64,000 nt of DNA from Lachnospiraceae bacterium Marseille-Q4251 (GTDB lineage: Bacteria; Bacillota; Clostridia; Lachnospirales; Lachnospiraceae), in assembly GCA_018223435.1 (NCBI GenBank), contig JAGTTO010000001.1, positions 1,550,001-1,614,000 of the forward strand. The letters are read 5' to 3'. Position numbers and translations under genes: made by a program. This document shows, piece after piece, positions 7,481 through 16,535 of this stretch. The notes under the pieces are model-generated. The model had not been told where the DNA came from. It ran no database searches and worked only from the letters and a program-made list of their open reading frames with translations. Position 1 is the stretch's first letter. Every line of letters starts with the position of its first letter.

Positions 7481-9751
7481 TTACTGCAATACTTTTTCCA
7501 GCACGTCGGTGACTTTCTCCACCGGAAGGATCGTCAGTTTCTCTCTGACTTCTTTTGCCACTTCCTCAAGGTCTTCCTCATTTTCTTTCGGTATGAAGAC
7601 CGTTTTCACGCCGGCGCGCTCTGCGGCCATGAGTTTTTCGGGCAGGCCGCCGATGGGCATGACCCGGCCCGTCAGGGAGACCTCGCCGGTCATGGCGAAC
7701 TCCGGGCTCACGGACTTGCCGGTGAGAAGGGAGGCGAGAGCCGTCGTGAGGGTGATACCGGCAGAGGGGCCGTCTTTTGGAACGGCTCCGGCGGGCACAT
7801 GGATGTGAAGATCGTGGTCCTCAAGCTTCGCCGCTTCCTCGGGGTACATATGTTTCACTAGGCTTAACGCAATCCGCGCGGACTCCTTCATCACATCGCC
7901 CAACTGGCCGGTGATGATAAGGTTGCCTTTTCCGGGAGCCAGGGAGGTCTCAATGAAGAGAATCTCTCCGCCTGCCGCCGTCCAGGCAAGACCAGTGATG
8001 ACGCCGGGCTCCTTGTTAGCCAGGACATGTTCGTGACGGATCTCATGATGACCAAGAAACTGGGGCAGCCGTTTTTCGCTCACAGAAATGCTCTTCTGTT
8101 CGCCTTTGACCAGCTTCACTGCCGCGCTCCGGCAGAGAACGTCCAGCTGTTTTTTCAGGCCACGGACACCGGCTTCCGCCGTATAGCCGCTGATCAGGCG
8201 TTTGATGGCTCCGTCCGTGACTTTGAGATTCTGGGCTTTGATTCCGGCGTTTTTCATGGCGGCGGGAAGAAGATGGCGTTTCGCGATCTGGAATTTTTCC
8301 ACAGCCGTGTAGCCCGGGAACTGGATCACTTCCATACGATTCAGGAGCGGCTCCGGGATCGTGTCCACAGAGTTGGCCGTGCAGACAAAGAGCACATTGG
8401 AGAGATCGTAGGGCACATTCATATAGTGGTCTGCAAAGGTATTGTTCTGCTCCGGGTCCAGCACCTCCAGAAGGGCGCTCGCGGGATCTCCGGAATAATC
8501 CTTGGAAAGCTTATCCACCTCATCCAGAACCATGACGGGATTCATGACGCCTGCCCGCTGCATTCCCTGCATGATACGGCCCGGCATGGCTCCGATATAG
8601 GTTCTTCTGTGGCCGCGGATCTCCGCCTCATCCCGGACGCCGCCAAGGCTGATCCGGACATATTTTCTTCCGAGAGCCCTCGCGATGCTCTGGCCGATGC
8701 TGGTCTTACCCGTACCCGGCGCTCCCACAAAGAGCAGGACGGAACCGGACTGTTTCTTATTCAGAGCCATGACAGCCAGCTGCTGGATGATACGTTCCTT
8801 TACCTTGGAAAGGCCGTAATGATCCTCGTCCAGGATTTTCTCGGCCTCCTTCAGATCAATCGCGGCGGCGGGTTCCGGCTTCCAGGAAAGGGAGGTGACG
8901 AACTCCAGATAATCGTAGAGCATGCCGTACTCATGGCCGTCCTGTCCCTCCTGTTTCATACGGTTCAGGACTTTGTCCGCCTCTTTGCGCGCCTCCTCTC
9001 CCATGCCGGAGGCCTCTATTTTCTGCTCAAACCGGCGCACGTCGGAGACATTTTCCGGATGCATATCGTCGAGCTCCTGCTGCAGAAGCTCGATCTGTTT
9101 TTTCAGGGCTGCCTCGCGGTAAAGGCGCTCGTTGTTTTCCTTCTGGGCATTTTCTGCCTCCACACCCACGCGGTTGACCTCGATGGCCTCCCGGATGGCT
9201 TTTTCGATGAGCTCGCAGCGTTCCTTTCTGGAATCGGTCTCGATGATCCGGTATTTATCCTCCCAGGGGATATGGATGTAACCGGAGACCGCGCAGAGGG
9301 TCTCCTCCAGATTCTTCCAGTGCAGCACATAGTTTCGCGCCAGCACGCCCCACTGGAACTGGCTGATATAATTTAAAAGGACATTTTTTACCCGGTCGAA
9401 AATCGCTTTCTCCTCCTCGGGGGTGATATCCTCCGTGTCGGGCCGGATGCTCGCGTTGGCCAGAATGCCGTCCTCCGCCATCTCGAGATCGGATAGATCC
9501 ACTCTCGCCACCGTGCGAATCCGGATATTGCCCTCATTGTCGACGGAATCCAGTTTTCCGGAGACACCAACGGGATAAAAATCCTCCGGCGTCAGGTCTT
9601 TCCTGTCTTTGTCCGTTCTCTGCATCAGGAAAAGGACATCGTCTCCGGCTTTGGCGTCCTGATTGCCCATCTGCTGAAAAATATCTTTCTTAAAATAAAA
9701 CGTTACACCCGGAAGCAGCATCATATCATAAACCGGCATTGTAAACATCAT
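7481..9751 (-). CDS. lon: ATP-dependent Lon protease
   Basis: Lon degrades misfolded and regulatory proteins in the cytosol. The 756 residues contain an N-terminal substrate domain, a coiled region (about 195-265), Walker A GAPGTGKT (343-350), Walker B VMVLDEVDKL, and the protease domain with the catalytic Ser663 in KDGPSAG and Lys706 in LPEKLMAAE. The first residues form the PVYDMMLLPG strand usual for Lon. A CIRCE operator and a good promoter lie upstream, so HrcA heat-shock control is expected. The RBS is AGGAGG. Confidence 0.96.
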   Translation of the reverse strand: MMFTMPVYDMMLLPGVTFYFKKDIFQQMGNQDAKAGDDVLFLMQRTDKDRKDLTPEDFYPVGVSGKLDSVDNEGNIRIRTVARVDLSDLEMAEDGILANASIRPDTEDITPEEEKAIFDRVKNVLLNYISQFQWGVLARNYVLHWKNLEETLCAVSGYIHIPWEDKYRIIETDSRKERCELIEKAIREAIEVNRVGVEAENAQKENNERLYREAALKKQIELLQQELDDMHPENVSDVRRFEQKIEASGMGEEARKEADKVLNRMKQEGQDGHEYGMLYDYLEFVTSLSWKPEPAAAIDLKEAEKILDEDHYGLSKVKERIIQQLAVMALNKKQSGSVLLFVGAPGTGKTSIGQSIARALGRKYVRISLGGVRDEAEIRGHRRTYIGAMPGRIMQGMQRAGVMNPVMVLDEVDKLSKDYSGDPASALLEVLDPEQNNTFADHYMNVPYDLSNVLFVCTANSVDTIPEPLLNRMEVIQFPGYTAVEKFQIAKRHLLPAAMKNAGIKAQNLKVTDGAIKRLISGYTAEAGVRGLKKQLDVLCRSAAVKLVKGEQKSISVSEKRLPQFLGHHEIRHEHVLANKEPGVITGLAWTAAGGEILFIETSLAPGKGNLIITGQLGDVMKESARIALSLVKHMYPEEAAKLEDHDLHIHVPAGAVPKDGPSAGITLTTALASLLTGKSVSPEFAMTGEVSLTGRVMPIGGLPEKLMAAERAGVKTVFIPKENEEDLEEVAKEVREKLTILPVEKVTDVLEKVLQ

Positions 9752-9772
9752 TTGTCACTCCTCCTTCTTTTG

Positions 9773-9799
9773 TTAGCACTCGTTTAAGTCGAGTGCTGA
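9773..9799 (-). promoter_or_regulatory. CIRCE element (HrcA operator)
   Basis: TTAGCACTC (9773-9781), 9 bp, GAGTGCTGA (9791-9799). This matches the CIRCE consensus TTAGCACTC-N9-GAGTGCTAA at all but one position. It lies between the -10 box and the ribosome binding site of lon, the usual repressor position. Confidence 0.95.
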
Positions 9800-9813
9800 T
9801 ACTTATTTGTTGT

Positions 9814-9842
9814 ATTGTATACCTACTTGACGAAAAATGCAA
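9814..9842 (-). promoter_or_regulatory. lon promoter
   Basis: Minus-strand TTGCAT (9837-9842), 17 bp, TACAAT (9814-9819), placing the transcription start just ahead of the CIRCE operator. Confidence 0.8.
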
Positions 9843-9844
9843 GC

Positions 9845-9886
9845 AAAAAAAAGACAGGCTGGATTTTTGTGTTCCAGTCTGTCTTT
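9845..9886 (-). terminator. Terminator of the C-S lyase gene
   Basis: Minus-strand hairpin AAGACAG-CTGGA pairing with TCCAG-CTGTCTT, followed by eight T residues. It lies between the aminotransferase stop and the lon promoter. Confidence 0.88.
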
Positions 9887-9899
9887 CTCTTCGTTTTCT

Positions 9900-11105
9900 T
9901 TATGCGTTGATGACGTATTTGTTCAGGCGGCCAAAGGCTTCCTGCACTTTCGTAAGGGGCAAGGCCAGGTTGATGCGGATGCTGTACTCGCCATGGAAGG
10001 GTCTGCCATCCTGCCATGCCACACCGACATCCCAGCCGGCCTTGATCAGCTGACCCATACTTCTTCCGGTCTTTTGGCACCAGCCTTCAAAATCCACGAA
10101 AAGCATGTAGGTTCCCTGGGGACGGCTCACACGGACGCCCTCAAAGTGTTCTCTGATATAATTGCAGGCGAACTCCATGTTTCCGTCAATGACCTGACAG
10201 AGCTCGTCCACCCACTCATAGCCTTCCGGCCGGTAAGCACCGATAAGGGCATGCATGGAAAGAACGTTCATGGAATTGTACTCTGTTTTCTCAGCCTTGG
10301 AGATCAGGCGATCCCGGAGATATTGATTATAAACGATATGATAACTTCCCACCAGTCCGGCCAGGTTGAAGGTCTTGCTCGGCGCATAAAAAGCAATCGT
10401 ACGGTTTCTGGCATCCTCGCTGACGCTCTGCGTCGGCGTATGATGGTTTCCGGGAAGGATCAGGTCAGACCAGATCTCATCGGAGATCACCACGCAGTCA
10501 TTCGCTTTATAGACTTCCATGGCTTTCTCGATCTCCCATTTTTCCCAGACACGGCCACAGGGATTGTGAGGGCTGCAGAAAACTGCCACATGGATCTTAT
10601 TTGCCTTCAGTTTTGCGTCCATATCCTCATAATCCATGCGCCATACGCCGTTTTCATCTTTTTTCAGCGGGCTGTGTACGATATGGAAACCGCTGTCAAT
10701 GATGCAGCGTGTAAAACCAACATAGGTAGGACTGTGAAGCAGCACACTGTCCCCCGGAACTGCAAAAGCACCCAGCGCGGAGATCACGCCACCAAGTACG
10801 CCGTTCTCATAGCCGATGTGCTCTTTGCTAAGGCCGGTAACTCCGTTCCTTTTCGTCTGCCAGCGGATAATGGAATCAAAATATTCTTCTGATGCCGGAA
10901 AATAACCGAAAAGCGGATGTTTGATACGCTCTGTCAGCGCCTCCTGCACCGTGGGAACCGTGGCAAAGTTCATATCTGCCACCCACATCGGAATCGCGTC
11001 AAAGCCTTCCTTCGGAAGATCCGGCGCCTGGCCGTCTCCCATATTATCAACTGCCAGGGCATCCTTGCCGTGACGGTCGTAGATTGTCGTAAAATCGTAC
11101 TTCAT
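9900..11105 (-). CDS. PatB/MalY-family PLP-dependent aminotransferase (cystathionine beta-lyase type)
   Basis: A fold-type I PLP enzyme of 401 residues. It shows the family N-terminal motif PMWVADMNF (about 38-46), the NPCGRVW segment, the ISDEIWSDL aspartate-containing strand, and the PLP lysine in APSKTFNLAGL. MalY/PatB enzymes cleave C-S bonds of cystathionine or cysteine. A longer in-frame start exists, but the ATG at 11105 has GGAGAAGGAG upstream and matches the family start. A promoter lies at 11151-11179. Confidence 0.92.
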   Translation of the reverse strand: MKYDFTTIYDRHGKDALAVDNMGDGQAPDLPKEGFDAIPMWVADMNFATVPTVQEALTERIKHPLFGYFPASEEYFDSIIRWQTKRNGVTGLSKEHIGYENGVLGGVISALGAFAVPGDSVLLHSPTYVGFTRCIIDSGFHIVHSPLKKDENGVWRMDYEDMDAKLKANKIHVAVFCSPHNPCGRVWEKWEIEKAMEVYKANDCVVISDEIWSDLILPGNHHTPTQSVSEDARNRTIAFYAPSKTFNLAGLVGSYHIVYNQYLRDRLISKAEKTEYNSMNVLSMHALIGAYRPEGYEWVDELCQVIDGNMEFACNYIREHFEGVRVSRPQGTYMLFVDFEGWCQKTGRSMGQLIKAGWDVGVAWQDGRPFHGEYSIRINLALPLTKVQEAFGRLNKYVINA

Positions 11106-11150
11106 GTTCTTTGGTATACTCCTTCTCCAATAGTAGTTAATGCTGTCCTC

Positions 11151-11179
11151 AGTATAAACTTTTTTTCTGTTTCTGTAAA
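11151..11179 (-). promoter_or_regulatory. Promoter of the C-S lyase gene
   Basis: Minus-strand TTTACA (11174-11179), 17 bp, TATACT (11151-11156), about 45 bp before the chosen start codon. Its position also supports the shorter start, because the longer frame begins upstream of this promoter. Confidence 0.75.
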
Positions 11180-11330
11180 GCGGACATTTTCGGACTTTTG
11201 TCTTTATCCAGAAAGCCGAAAAAACCGTGTTTTTTTCAGCAGAACAGCTATAGCAGCGAAAGCGAACTCTGTGATAGAATTGGATGACTTTGTAATTTTC
11301 ACACACTTTTATTTTTGGGGGATTTTACCA

Positions 11331-12746
11331 ATGAAACAAAAGAAATTTGACTGGGGCTACTTTCTGAAACACATCGCCATCATCGCCGTTCCCGTAGCCC
11401 TGCAGAACCTCCTGACCACCACCGGAAGTATGGTGGACACCATCATGCTGGCATCCATCGGAGAGAAAGCTGTGGGAGCCATCGGGCTCTGCGCCCAGTT
11501 CTCAAGCCTCATGTTTTCCGGCTACTGGGGCTTCATCGGCGGCGGCATGCTCTTCTTTGCTCAGTACTGGGGAGCAAAGGATGACGAGGGCATCACCCGT
11601 TCCTACGGCATGACCCTACTCTTCATGATGACGGTCGGCCTCGTCTTCGCGGCCCTCGCCATCTGTGCGCCGGAGTTTGTCATGGGCGTCTACACGGACA
11701 AGGCGGAGATCCAGGCCATCGGTATTTCCTATCTCCGGATCGTCGGCTTCGCCTATCCGCTCCAGATCCTAGCCATGGCCATGAGCGCCCTGCTCCGCTC
11801 CATCGAACAGGTGCGGATTCCGCTCTACGGCGGCATCGCCTCCGTCGTGGCAAACTGCTTTTTCAACTATCTTTTCATCTTTGGAAAATGCGGACTGCCG
11901 AAGATGGGCGCTTCCGGCGCCGCTGTGGGAACCGTTCTCGCAGGCATCGTAAACCTTCTGGTTCTGATCAGCTTTGTTCTTTATAAAAAGATTCCCTATG
12001 TACTGGAATTTTCCAAGCATTTCCGCTGGACCCGCTCCGCTGTTGCCCAGTATCTTGAAAAATGCTTCCCCATCATCTGCAATGAGGTGCTCATCGGTGT
12101 GGGAAACATGCTGATCAACGTCGTGCTGGGACGCCAGACCGAGCAGGCCATCGCCGCCGTGGCGGTCTTCCGTACCATGGAGGGTCTGGTCATTGCCTTC
12201 TTCAGCGGCTTTTCCAATGCGGCCTCCGTTCTCGTCGGAAAGGAAGTTGGGGCCGGAAATCACGAGACAGCTTTCCAGAGAGCGAAACGACTCGTCTACC
12301 TCTGCAGCGGCATCATCGGCGTGGCCTGTCTCGTCCTTTTGCTGGTCCACAACCCGCTCCTCCACACCCTGGGGCTTTCCGGGGAATCCTACCGGATCGG
12401 TACCGGCATGCTGATCATTTACAGTGTCGCTGCCATCATCCGTATGGGAAACTGGGCCCAGAATGACACTTACCGTTCCGCGGGCGACGCGGCTTTCGGT
12501 TCCATCCTCGAGATCACGTTTATGTACCTCATGGTGCTTCCCTTCGTGTATCTCTCCAACTTCTATTTCCACGCGCCCTTCCTTCTGGTGTTTGCTTTCT
12601 GCTACATCGATGAGCCCATCCGGTACATCCTCATGCAGCGGCATCTCTACTCCGGAAAATGGATCCGTCCCGTATCCGGGCCGGGCATGGCCACGATTGA
12701 GGAGTTTCGAAAACAGCATGGAATCCAGATGAAAAAAAGCAAATAA
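11331..12746 (+). CDS. MATE-family multidrug exporter
   Basis: A 471-residue polytopic membrane protein with about twelve hydrophobic segments. The MATE pattern PVALQNLLTTTGSMVDTIML lies near residues 20-39, and a second-half repeat begins after about residue 240. Family members export cationic drugs by Na+ or H+ antiport. The ATG at 11331 follows a GGGGG ribosome binding site; the frame is open upstream, but hydrophobicity and homology begin here. It is divergent from the C-S lyase. The substrate cannot be told from the sequence. Confidence 0.92.
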   Translation: MKQKKFDWGYFLKHIAIIAVPVALQNLLTTTGSMVDTIMLASIGEKAVGAIGLCAQFSSLMFSGYWGFIGGGMLFFAQYWGAKDDEGITRSYGMTLLFMMTVGLVFAALAICAPEFVMGVYTDKAEIQAIGISYLRIVGFAYPLQILAMAMSALLRSIEQVRIPLYGGIASVVANCFFNYLFIFGKCGLPKMGASGAAVGTVLAGIVNLLVLISFVLYKKIPYVLEFSKHFRWTRSAVAQYLEKCFPIICNEVLIGVGNMLINVVLGRQTEQAIAAVAVFRTMEGLVIAFFSGFSNAASVLVGKEVGAGNHETAFQRAKRLVYLCSGIIGVACLVLLLVHNPLLHTLGLSGESYRIGTGMLIIYSVAAIIRMGNWAQNDTYRSAGDAAFGSILEITFMYLMVLPFVYLSNFYFHAPFLLVFAFCYIDEPIRYILMQRHLYSGKWIRPVSGPGMATIEEFRKQHGIQMKKSK

Positions 12747-12777
12747 AAACGAAAGCGGCGGGCCATCAGGCCCGCCG
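12741..12777 (-). terminator. Terminator overlapping the end of the 12766 gene
   Basis: Hairpin GCGGCGGGCC / GGCCCGCCG (12755-12777) with a T-rich minus-strand tail (CTTTCGTTTTTATTT). The TGA stop of the minus-strand gene lies in the loop. It may also slow the converging MATE transcript, though its plus-strand T-run is short. Confidence 0.8.
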
Positions 12778-13095
12778 TAATATTTTCCCTGTAATCTGAT
12801 GGATCACAAACATGACCACGATCCCGCAGAGAACCGTAAAGCCGGTATGCGCTGCTCCCGTCAGATAATTGACGATCAGGGAGATCATAGAGACGCCGCC
12901 TAAAATCATCCACAGCGACCCATGAATCCGGTTATAGATTTCCACATTTTTCACAGCGTTTTCCTCCGCTGCCTGCTCTTCCGACCAGAAACGCACCGGC
13001 TCTTTCTGTTTCCACTGAAGGATCCCTTCCAGAAAGATCACTGCCGCGAAGGCTTCCATAATAACAAGACAGCAGAGCTTCATAAATGTCAGCAT
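12766..13095 (-). CDS. Small membrane protein, function unknown
   Basis: 109 residues with an N-terminal hydrophobic helix (about 5-25), a charged middle stretch rich in Glu and Lys, and two further helices (about 59-80 and 84-103). The layout resembles DUF3784-type small membrane proteins, but I am not certain of the family. The GGGGAGTAGGAT ribosome binding site supports the start. It sits 20 bp below the Cys-rich gene and may belong to the tex operon. Confidence 0.65.
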   Translation of the reverse strand: MLTFMKLCCLVIMEAFAAVIFLEGILQWKQKEPVRFWSEEQAAEENAVKNVEIYNRIHGSLWMILGGVSMISLIVNYLTGAAHTGFTVLCGIVVMFVIHQITGKILRRA

Positions 13096-13115
13096 ATCCT
13101 ACTCCCCGTTCCGTT

Positions 13116-13556
13116 TTATTTTTCTACTCCGCTCACGCGCAGGAGCTCTCTGGTCAGCTTCTGGATTTTTTCCAGACGCTCCTTCTGGTTCTCGTCGGAG
13201 GCCTCTGTGAGACTTTCCTCTGTCAGGGTTTTCAGCTCCTCTGCCGTTTCCTGGATCAGCTCCCGGTTTTCCTTCCTGTTCTTCCCGGCCACTTCCATGA
13301 TCTCGCTGTATTTTCCCGTCACATAGCCATAATTTTTCCGCACATGGGGAAGGAGGCAGTTCGTGCAGTCTTTGACGCCTTTTTCCGTGAAGCGGAAGTT
13401 TCCGCCGCAGGCGTCTCCCAGGGCGTAAAGGGGACAGTAGCAGAAAAGACAGTTGAAATTGTCAGGGTCTTTCGTTTTATGACAGGGAAAATATTCACAG
13501 GTCTTATGACAGACGAAGGAATATTCTTTTCCCTCCCAGTATGGTCTTTCACTCAT
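13116..13556 (-). CDS. Cysteine-rich small domain protein
   Basis: 146 residues. The N-terminal 75 carry eight or more cysteines in a regular pattern (CHKTCEYFPCH, CLFCYCPLY, CTNCLLPH), matching the cysteine-rich small domain family (PF04071-like). The C-terminal half is a charged, probably coiled helix. A metal-binding role is likely but the function is unknown. The start overlaps the tex stop by 4 nt (ATGA), so the two are translationally coupled. Confidence 0.82.
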   Translation of the reverse strand: MSERPYWEGKEYSFVCHKTCEYFPCHKTKDPDNFNCLFCYCPLYALGDACGGNFRFTEKGVKDCTNCLLPHVRKNYGYVTGKYSEIMEVAGKNRKENRELIQETAEELKTLTEESLTEASDENQKERLEKIQKLTRELLRVSGVEK

Positions 13557-15718
13557 CGTTTTTCTTCACCCAGTTTCATAGAAAGAGAGATTCGTTTCTT
13601 GTTCAGATCCACATCCAGCACTTTTACATCCACGATATCGCCGACGCTCACTACATCCAGCGGATGCTTGACAAACTTCTTGTCACTCATCTGGGAAATA
13701 TGCACCAGACCGTCCTGATGAACGCCGATATCCACAAACGCACCGAAGTCGATGACGTTGCGGACCGTTCCTTTTAAGATCATACCCGGTTTCAGGTCCT
13801 TCATATCCATAACATCGCTTCGAAGGATGGGACGCGGCATCTCATCACGGGGATCACGTCCGGGCTTCTCCAGCTCTTTGACAATGTCACGGAGCGTCGG
13901 TTCACCGATGCCAAGAGTTTCTGCTGTCTTCTTATAGTCTCTGATCTTCCGGCCAAGATCTTTCAGATTTCCGCCCTTTACATCCTCTGCACTATAACCG
14001 AGACTCTTCAGAAGTTTCTCTGCTGCCTCGTAGGACTCCGGGTGAACGCCGGTATTATCCAAGAGATTCTCCCCACCGGGGATCCGAAGGAAACCGGCAC
14101 ACTGCTCGTAGGCTTTCGGACCCAGCTTGGCAACTTTGAGAAGCTCTTTTCTCGTTCCGAAGCGGCCGTTTTCCTCACGGTATGCGACAATGTTCTTCGC
14201 AATAGCCTTGCTGATGCCGGAAACATAGCCCAGAAGGGAAGCGGAGGCGGTATTTAAGTCCACGCCTACCTTATTTACGCAGTCTTCCACCACGCCGGTC
14301 AGCGTCTCGCCCAGTTTCTTCTGGTTGCAGTCGTGCTGGTACTGGCCCACACCGATGGATTTCGGGTCGATCTTCACCAGTTCTGCCAGCGGGTCCTGAA
14401 GACGGCGCGCAATAGAAGCGGCACTTCTCTGTCCCACATCAAAATTCGGGAACTCTTCCGTAGCCAGGGCGCTGGCGGAATAAACAGACGCACCGGCCTC
14501 ATTAACAATGACATACTGGACTTTTTCCGGAATCTCTTTTAAGAGCTCCACGATGATCTGCTCGGACTCTCGGGATGCGGTTCCGTTTCCTACGGAAAAC
14601 AGGGTCACATGATATTTGGAAATAAGCTTTTTCAGGGTCTCCTTGGCATCGTGGATCTTCTTTTCCGTTGTAGGAGCTGTCGGATAAATAACTGTGGTAT
14701 CCAGCACTTTTCCTGTGGCATCCACAACAGCCAGCTTACAGCCAGTACGGAAAGCCGGGTCCCAGCCGAGGACCACCTGGCCTGCGATTGGTGGCTGCAT
14801 CAGAAGCTGGGTCAGGTTTTTGCCAAAAACTGTAATGGCTCCGTCCTCCGCCTTCTCCGTCAGAACGTTGCGGATCTCACGCTCAATAGCCGGGGCGATC
14901 AGACGACCGTAGCTGTCAGCGATGACCTCTTTTAACACAGGTGTGGTGTGGGGATTTTCATTGGAGATCACCATTTTTTCCAGATAACGGAGGATTCGCT
15001 CCTCGGGAGCGCCCACCTTTACGGTCAGGAATTTCTCCTTTTCACCACGGTTGATCGCCAGGATCCGGTGACCTGCCACTTTGGATACAGGCTCTTCGTA
15101 GCTGTAGTAATTCTCATAGACGGACTGGGCTTTCTCGTCCCGCGCCGTGGAAATGAGCGTTCCTTCTTTCATTGTGAGGTCACGGATATGGATCCGGTAA
15201 TCAGCCTCGTCGGAGATGGCCTCTGCCAGAATATCTCTGGCTCCGTTCAAGGCATCCTCCACCGTAAGGACCTCTTTTTCCTCAGAAAGAAAAGCTTTGG
15301 CATCTTCCTCCAGCGGACGTTTTGTCAGCTGCAGGCGAATGAGATTTGCCAGGGGCTCCAGACCTTTTTCCTTCGCGATCGTCGCTCTAGTCCGCCGTTT
15401 TGGACGATAGGGACGGTAGAGATCGTCCACCACCACAAGAGTCTCTGCTGCCAGGATCTGCTTTTTCAGCTCCGGTGTCAGCTTGCCCTGCTCTTCTATC
15501 ACAGAAAGAACCTGCTGCTTTTTCTCCTCCAGATTCCGGAGATAGGTCAGCCGTTCAAAAAGTTTTCTTAAAACCTCGTCGTTCAGGGAACCGGTGGCCT
15601 CTTTCCGGTAACGGGAGATGAAGGGAATCGTGTTTCCCTCGTCGATGAGTTTCACGGCGGCGTCTACCTGCCACTCCTGAACCTCCAGTTCCTTTGCCAG
15701 TTGTTTATTGATTTCCAT
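13553..15718 (-). CDS. tex: Tex-family RNA-binding transcription accessory protein
   Basis: 721 residues with the full Tex layout: an N-terminal helical domain, a YqgF-type RNase H fold (about 330-450, beginning near VVLGWDPAFRTGCKLAVVD), helix-hairpin-helix motifs (about 500-570), and a C-terminal S1 domain (about 640-715, with GMILKGTVRNVIDFGAFVDIG). Tex binds nucleic acid and influences transcription and translation. The gene is preceded by a short AT-rich leader. It overlaps the Cys-rich gene by 4 nt. Confidence 0.95.
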   Translation of the reverse strand: MEINKQLAKELEVQEWQVDAAVKLIDEGNTIPFISRYRKEATGSLNDEVLRKLFERLTYLRNLEEKKQQVLSVIEEQGKLTPELKKQILAAETLVVVDDLYRPYRPKRRTRATIAKEKGLEPLANLIRLQLTKRPLEEDAKAFLSEEKEVLTVEDALNGARDILAEAISDEADYRIHIRDLTMKEGTLISTARDEKAQSVYENYYSYEEPVSKVAGHRILAINRGEKEKFLTVKVGAPEERILRYLEKMVISNENPHTTPVLKEVIADSYGRLIAPAIEREIRNVLTEKAEDGAITVFGKNLTQLLMQPPIAGQVVLGWDPAFRTGCKLAVVDATGKVLDTTVIYPTAPTTEKKIHDAKETLKKLISKYHVTLFSVGNGTASRESEQIIVELLKEIPEKVQYVIVNEAGASVYSASALATEEFPNFDVGQRSAASIARRLQDPLAELVKIDPKSIGVGQYQHDCNQKKLGETLTGVVEDCVNKVGVDLNTASASLLGYVSGISKAIAKNIVAYREENGRFGTRKELLKVAKLGPKAYEQCAGFLRIPGGENLLDNTGVHPESYEAAEKLLKSLGYSAEDVKGGNLKDLGRKIRDYKKTAETLGIGEPTLRDIVKELEKPGRDPRDEMPRPILRSDVMDMKDLKPGMILKGTVRNVIDFGAFVDIGVHQDGLVHISQMSDKKFVKHPLDVVSVGDIVDVKVLDVDLNKKRISLSMKLGEEKR

Positions 15719-15812
15719 TTTGTTACACCTCTAAATATTTTAGTCAATCGGATTCACGGCTCATTTTACCACGCAATGCGTGGGATTGTAAAGTTCTTAA
15801 AGGATTTTCCCC

Positions 15813-15841
15813 TTGAAGAGACGAGGGGTTTGGGGTACAAT
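15813..15841 (+). promoter_or_regulatory. Promoter of the 15886 gene
   Basis: Plus-strand TTGAAG (15813-15818), 17 bp, TACAAT (15836-15841), 45 bp before the ATG. Confidence 0.7.
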
Positions 15842-15885
15842 AGAGAACAGTATTACCTATCTTGCAGAAAATATGAGGATTCTTT

Positions 15886-16479
15886 ATGAACGATTACAAT
15901 TATGATTACAATCCGAATCCGGAGCCTCTCGACCCGGAACCTGCCCACAGCGGCATGGAGACGGCTGCGATCATCCTCGGCATCCTGGCCCTGGTGGGAA
16001 GCACCTGCTTCTATCTCTCGATTCCCTGCGCCGCCGTCGGCATTCTTCTGGCGCTCCTCTCACGAGGCCGGAAGGAGCATATGTCCAACCGGGCCAAAAC
16101 CGGCCTCTGCATCTCCGCCGCCGGCCTTGTCCTGACTGTCGGACTGACCTCCTACACGCTCTACCATTACAGAGATCTCTTCTCTTCTTCTGAATTCCAG
16201 CAGAGAATGAAAGATTATATGGATTATTACTATTCCGGAAGTGAAACAGAAGCGGAGGAAGACGGCGAGAGCAATATCCTGAAGGATTTCTTCGGCGACG
16301 ACAAAGGAAATTCCTCTGACGGCGAACAGCAGACGCCGGAAACCGAAATTCCCTACATCGATGACACGCCTTATGGCAGCGATCCCTACAGCGGAAGTTC
16401 TCCCTATGGAAGTTATCCTTACGGCTCCAGTCCTTACGGCGGACAGAATTCTTCCACCACTCCGGGACCGGCAGTTTAA
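15886..16479 (+). CDS. Membrane protein with DUF4190-like region and Tyr/Gly/Pro repeat tail
   Basis: 197 residues. Two hydrophobic helices (about 25-57 and 67-88) with a short basic loop between them (SRGRKEHMSNRAKTG) resemble the DUF4190 family. The rest is an acidic linker and a low-complexity tail with repeated PYGS/PYSGSSPYG units (about 160-187). The tail resembles disordered or surface-exposed segments. Function unknown. A strong terminator follows. Confidence 0.8.
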   Translation: MNDYNYDYNPNPEPLDPEPAHSGMETAAIILGILALVGSTCFYLSIPCAAVGILLALLSRGRKEHMSNRAKTGLCISAAGLVLTVGLTSYTLYHYRDLFSSSEFQQRMKDYMDYYYSGSETEAEEDGESNILKDFFGDDKGNSSDGEQQTPETEIPYIDDTPYGSDPYSGSSPYGSYPYGSSPYGGQNSSTTPGPAV

Positions 16480-16489
16480 GCAGACATAA

Positions 16490-16535
16490 TCCCCTGCTCC
16501 TTGCTTTTTTGCAAGGAAGGCAGGGGATTTTTTAT
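16490..16535 (+). terminator. Terminator of the 15886 gene
   Basis: Hairpin CCCCTGC-CCTTGC / GCAAGG-GGCAGGGG with a T6 loop and a TTTTTT tail on the plus strand. It touches the 3' end of the converging DUF2752 gene. Confidence 0.9.

Noticed and set aside
8027-9376. A 449-codon plus-strand open frame
   Set aside because: It lies entirely antisense to lon, which has all catalytic motifs. The His/Leu/Asp-rich translation is what antisense reading of such a gene yields, and there is no ribosome binding site.
10917-11330. N-terminal extension of the MATE exporter
   Set aside because: The extension is antisense to the C-S lyase and its promoter, and the ATG at 11331 has a ribosome binding site and begins the family homology.
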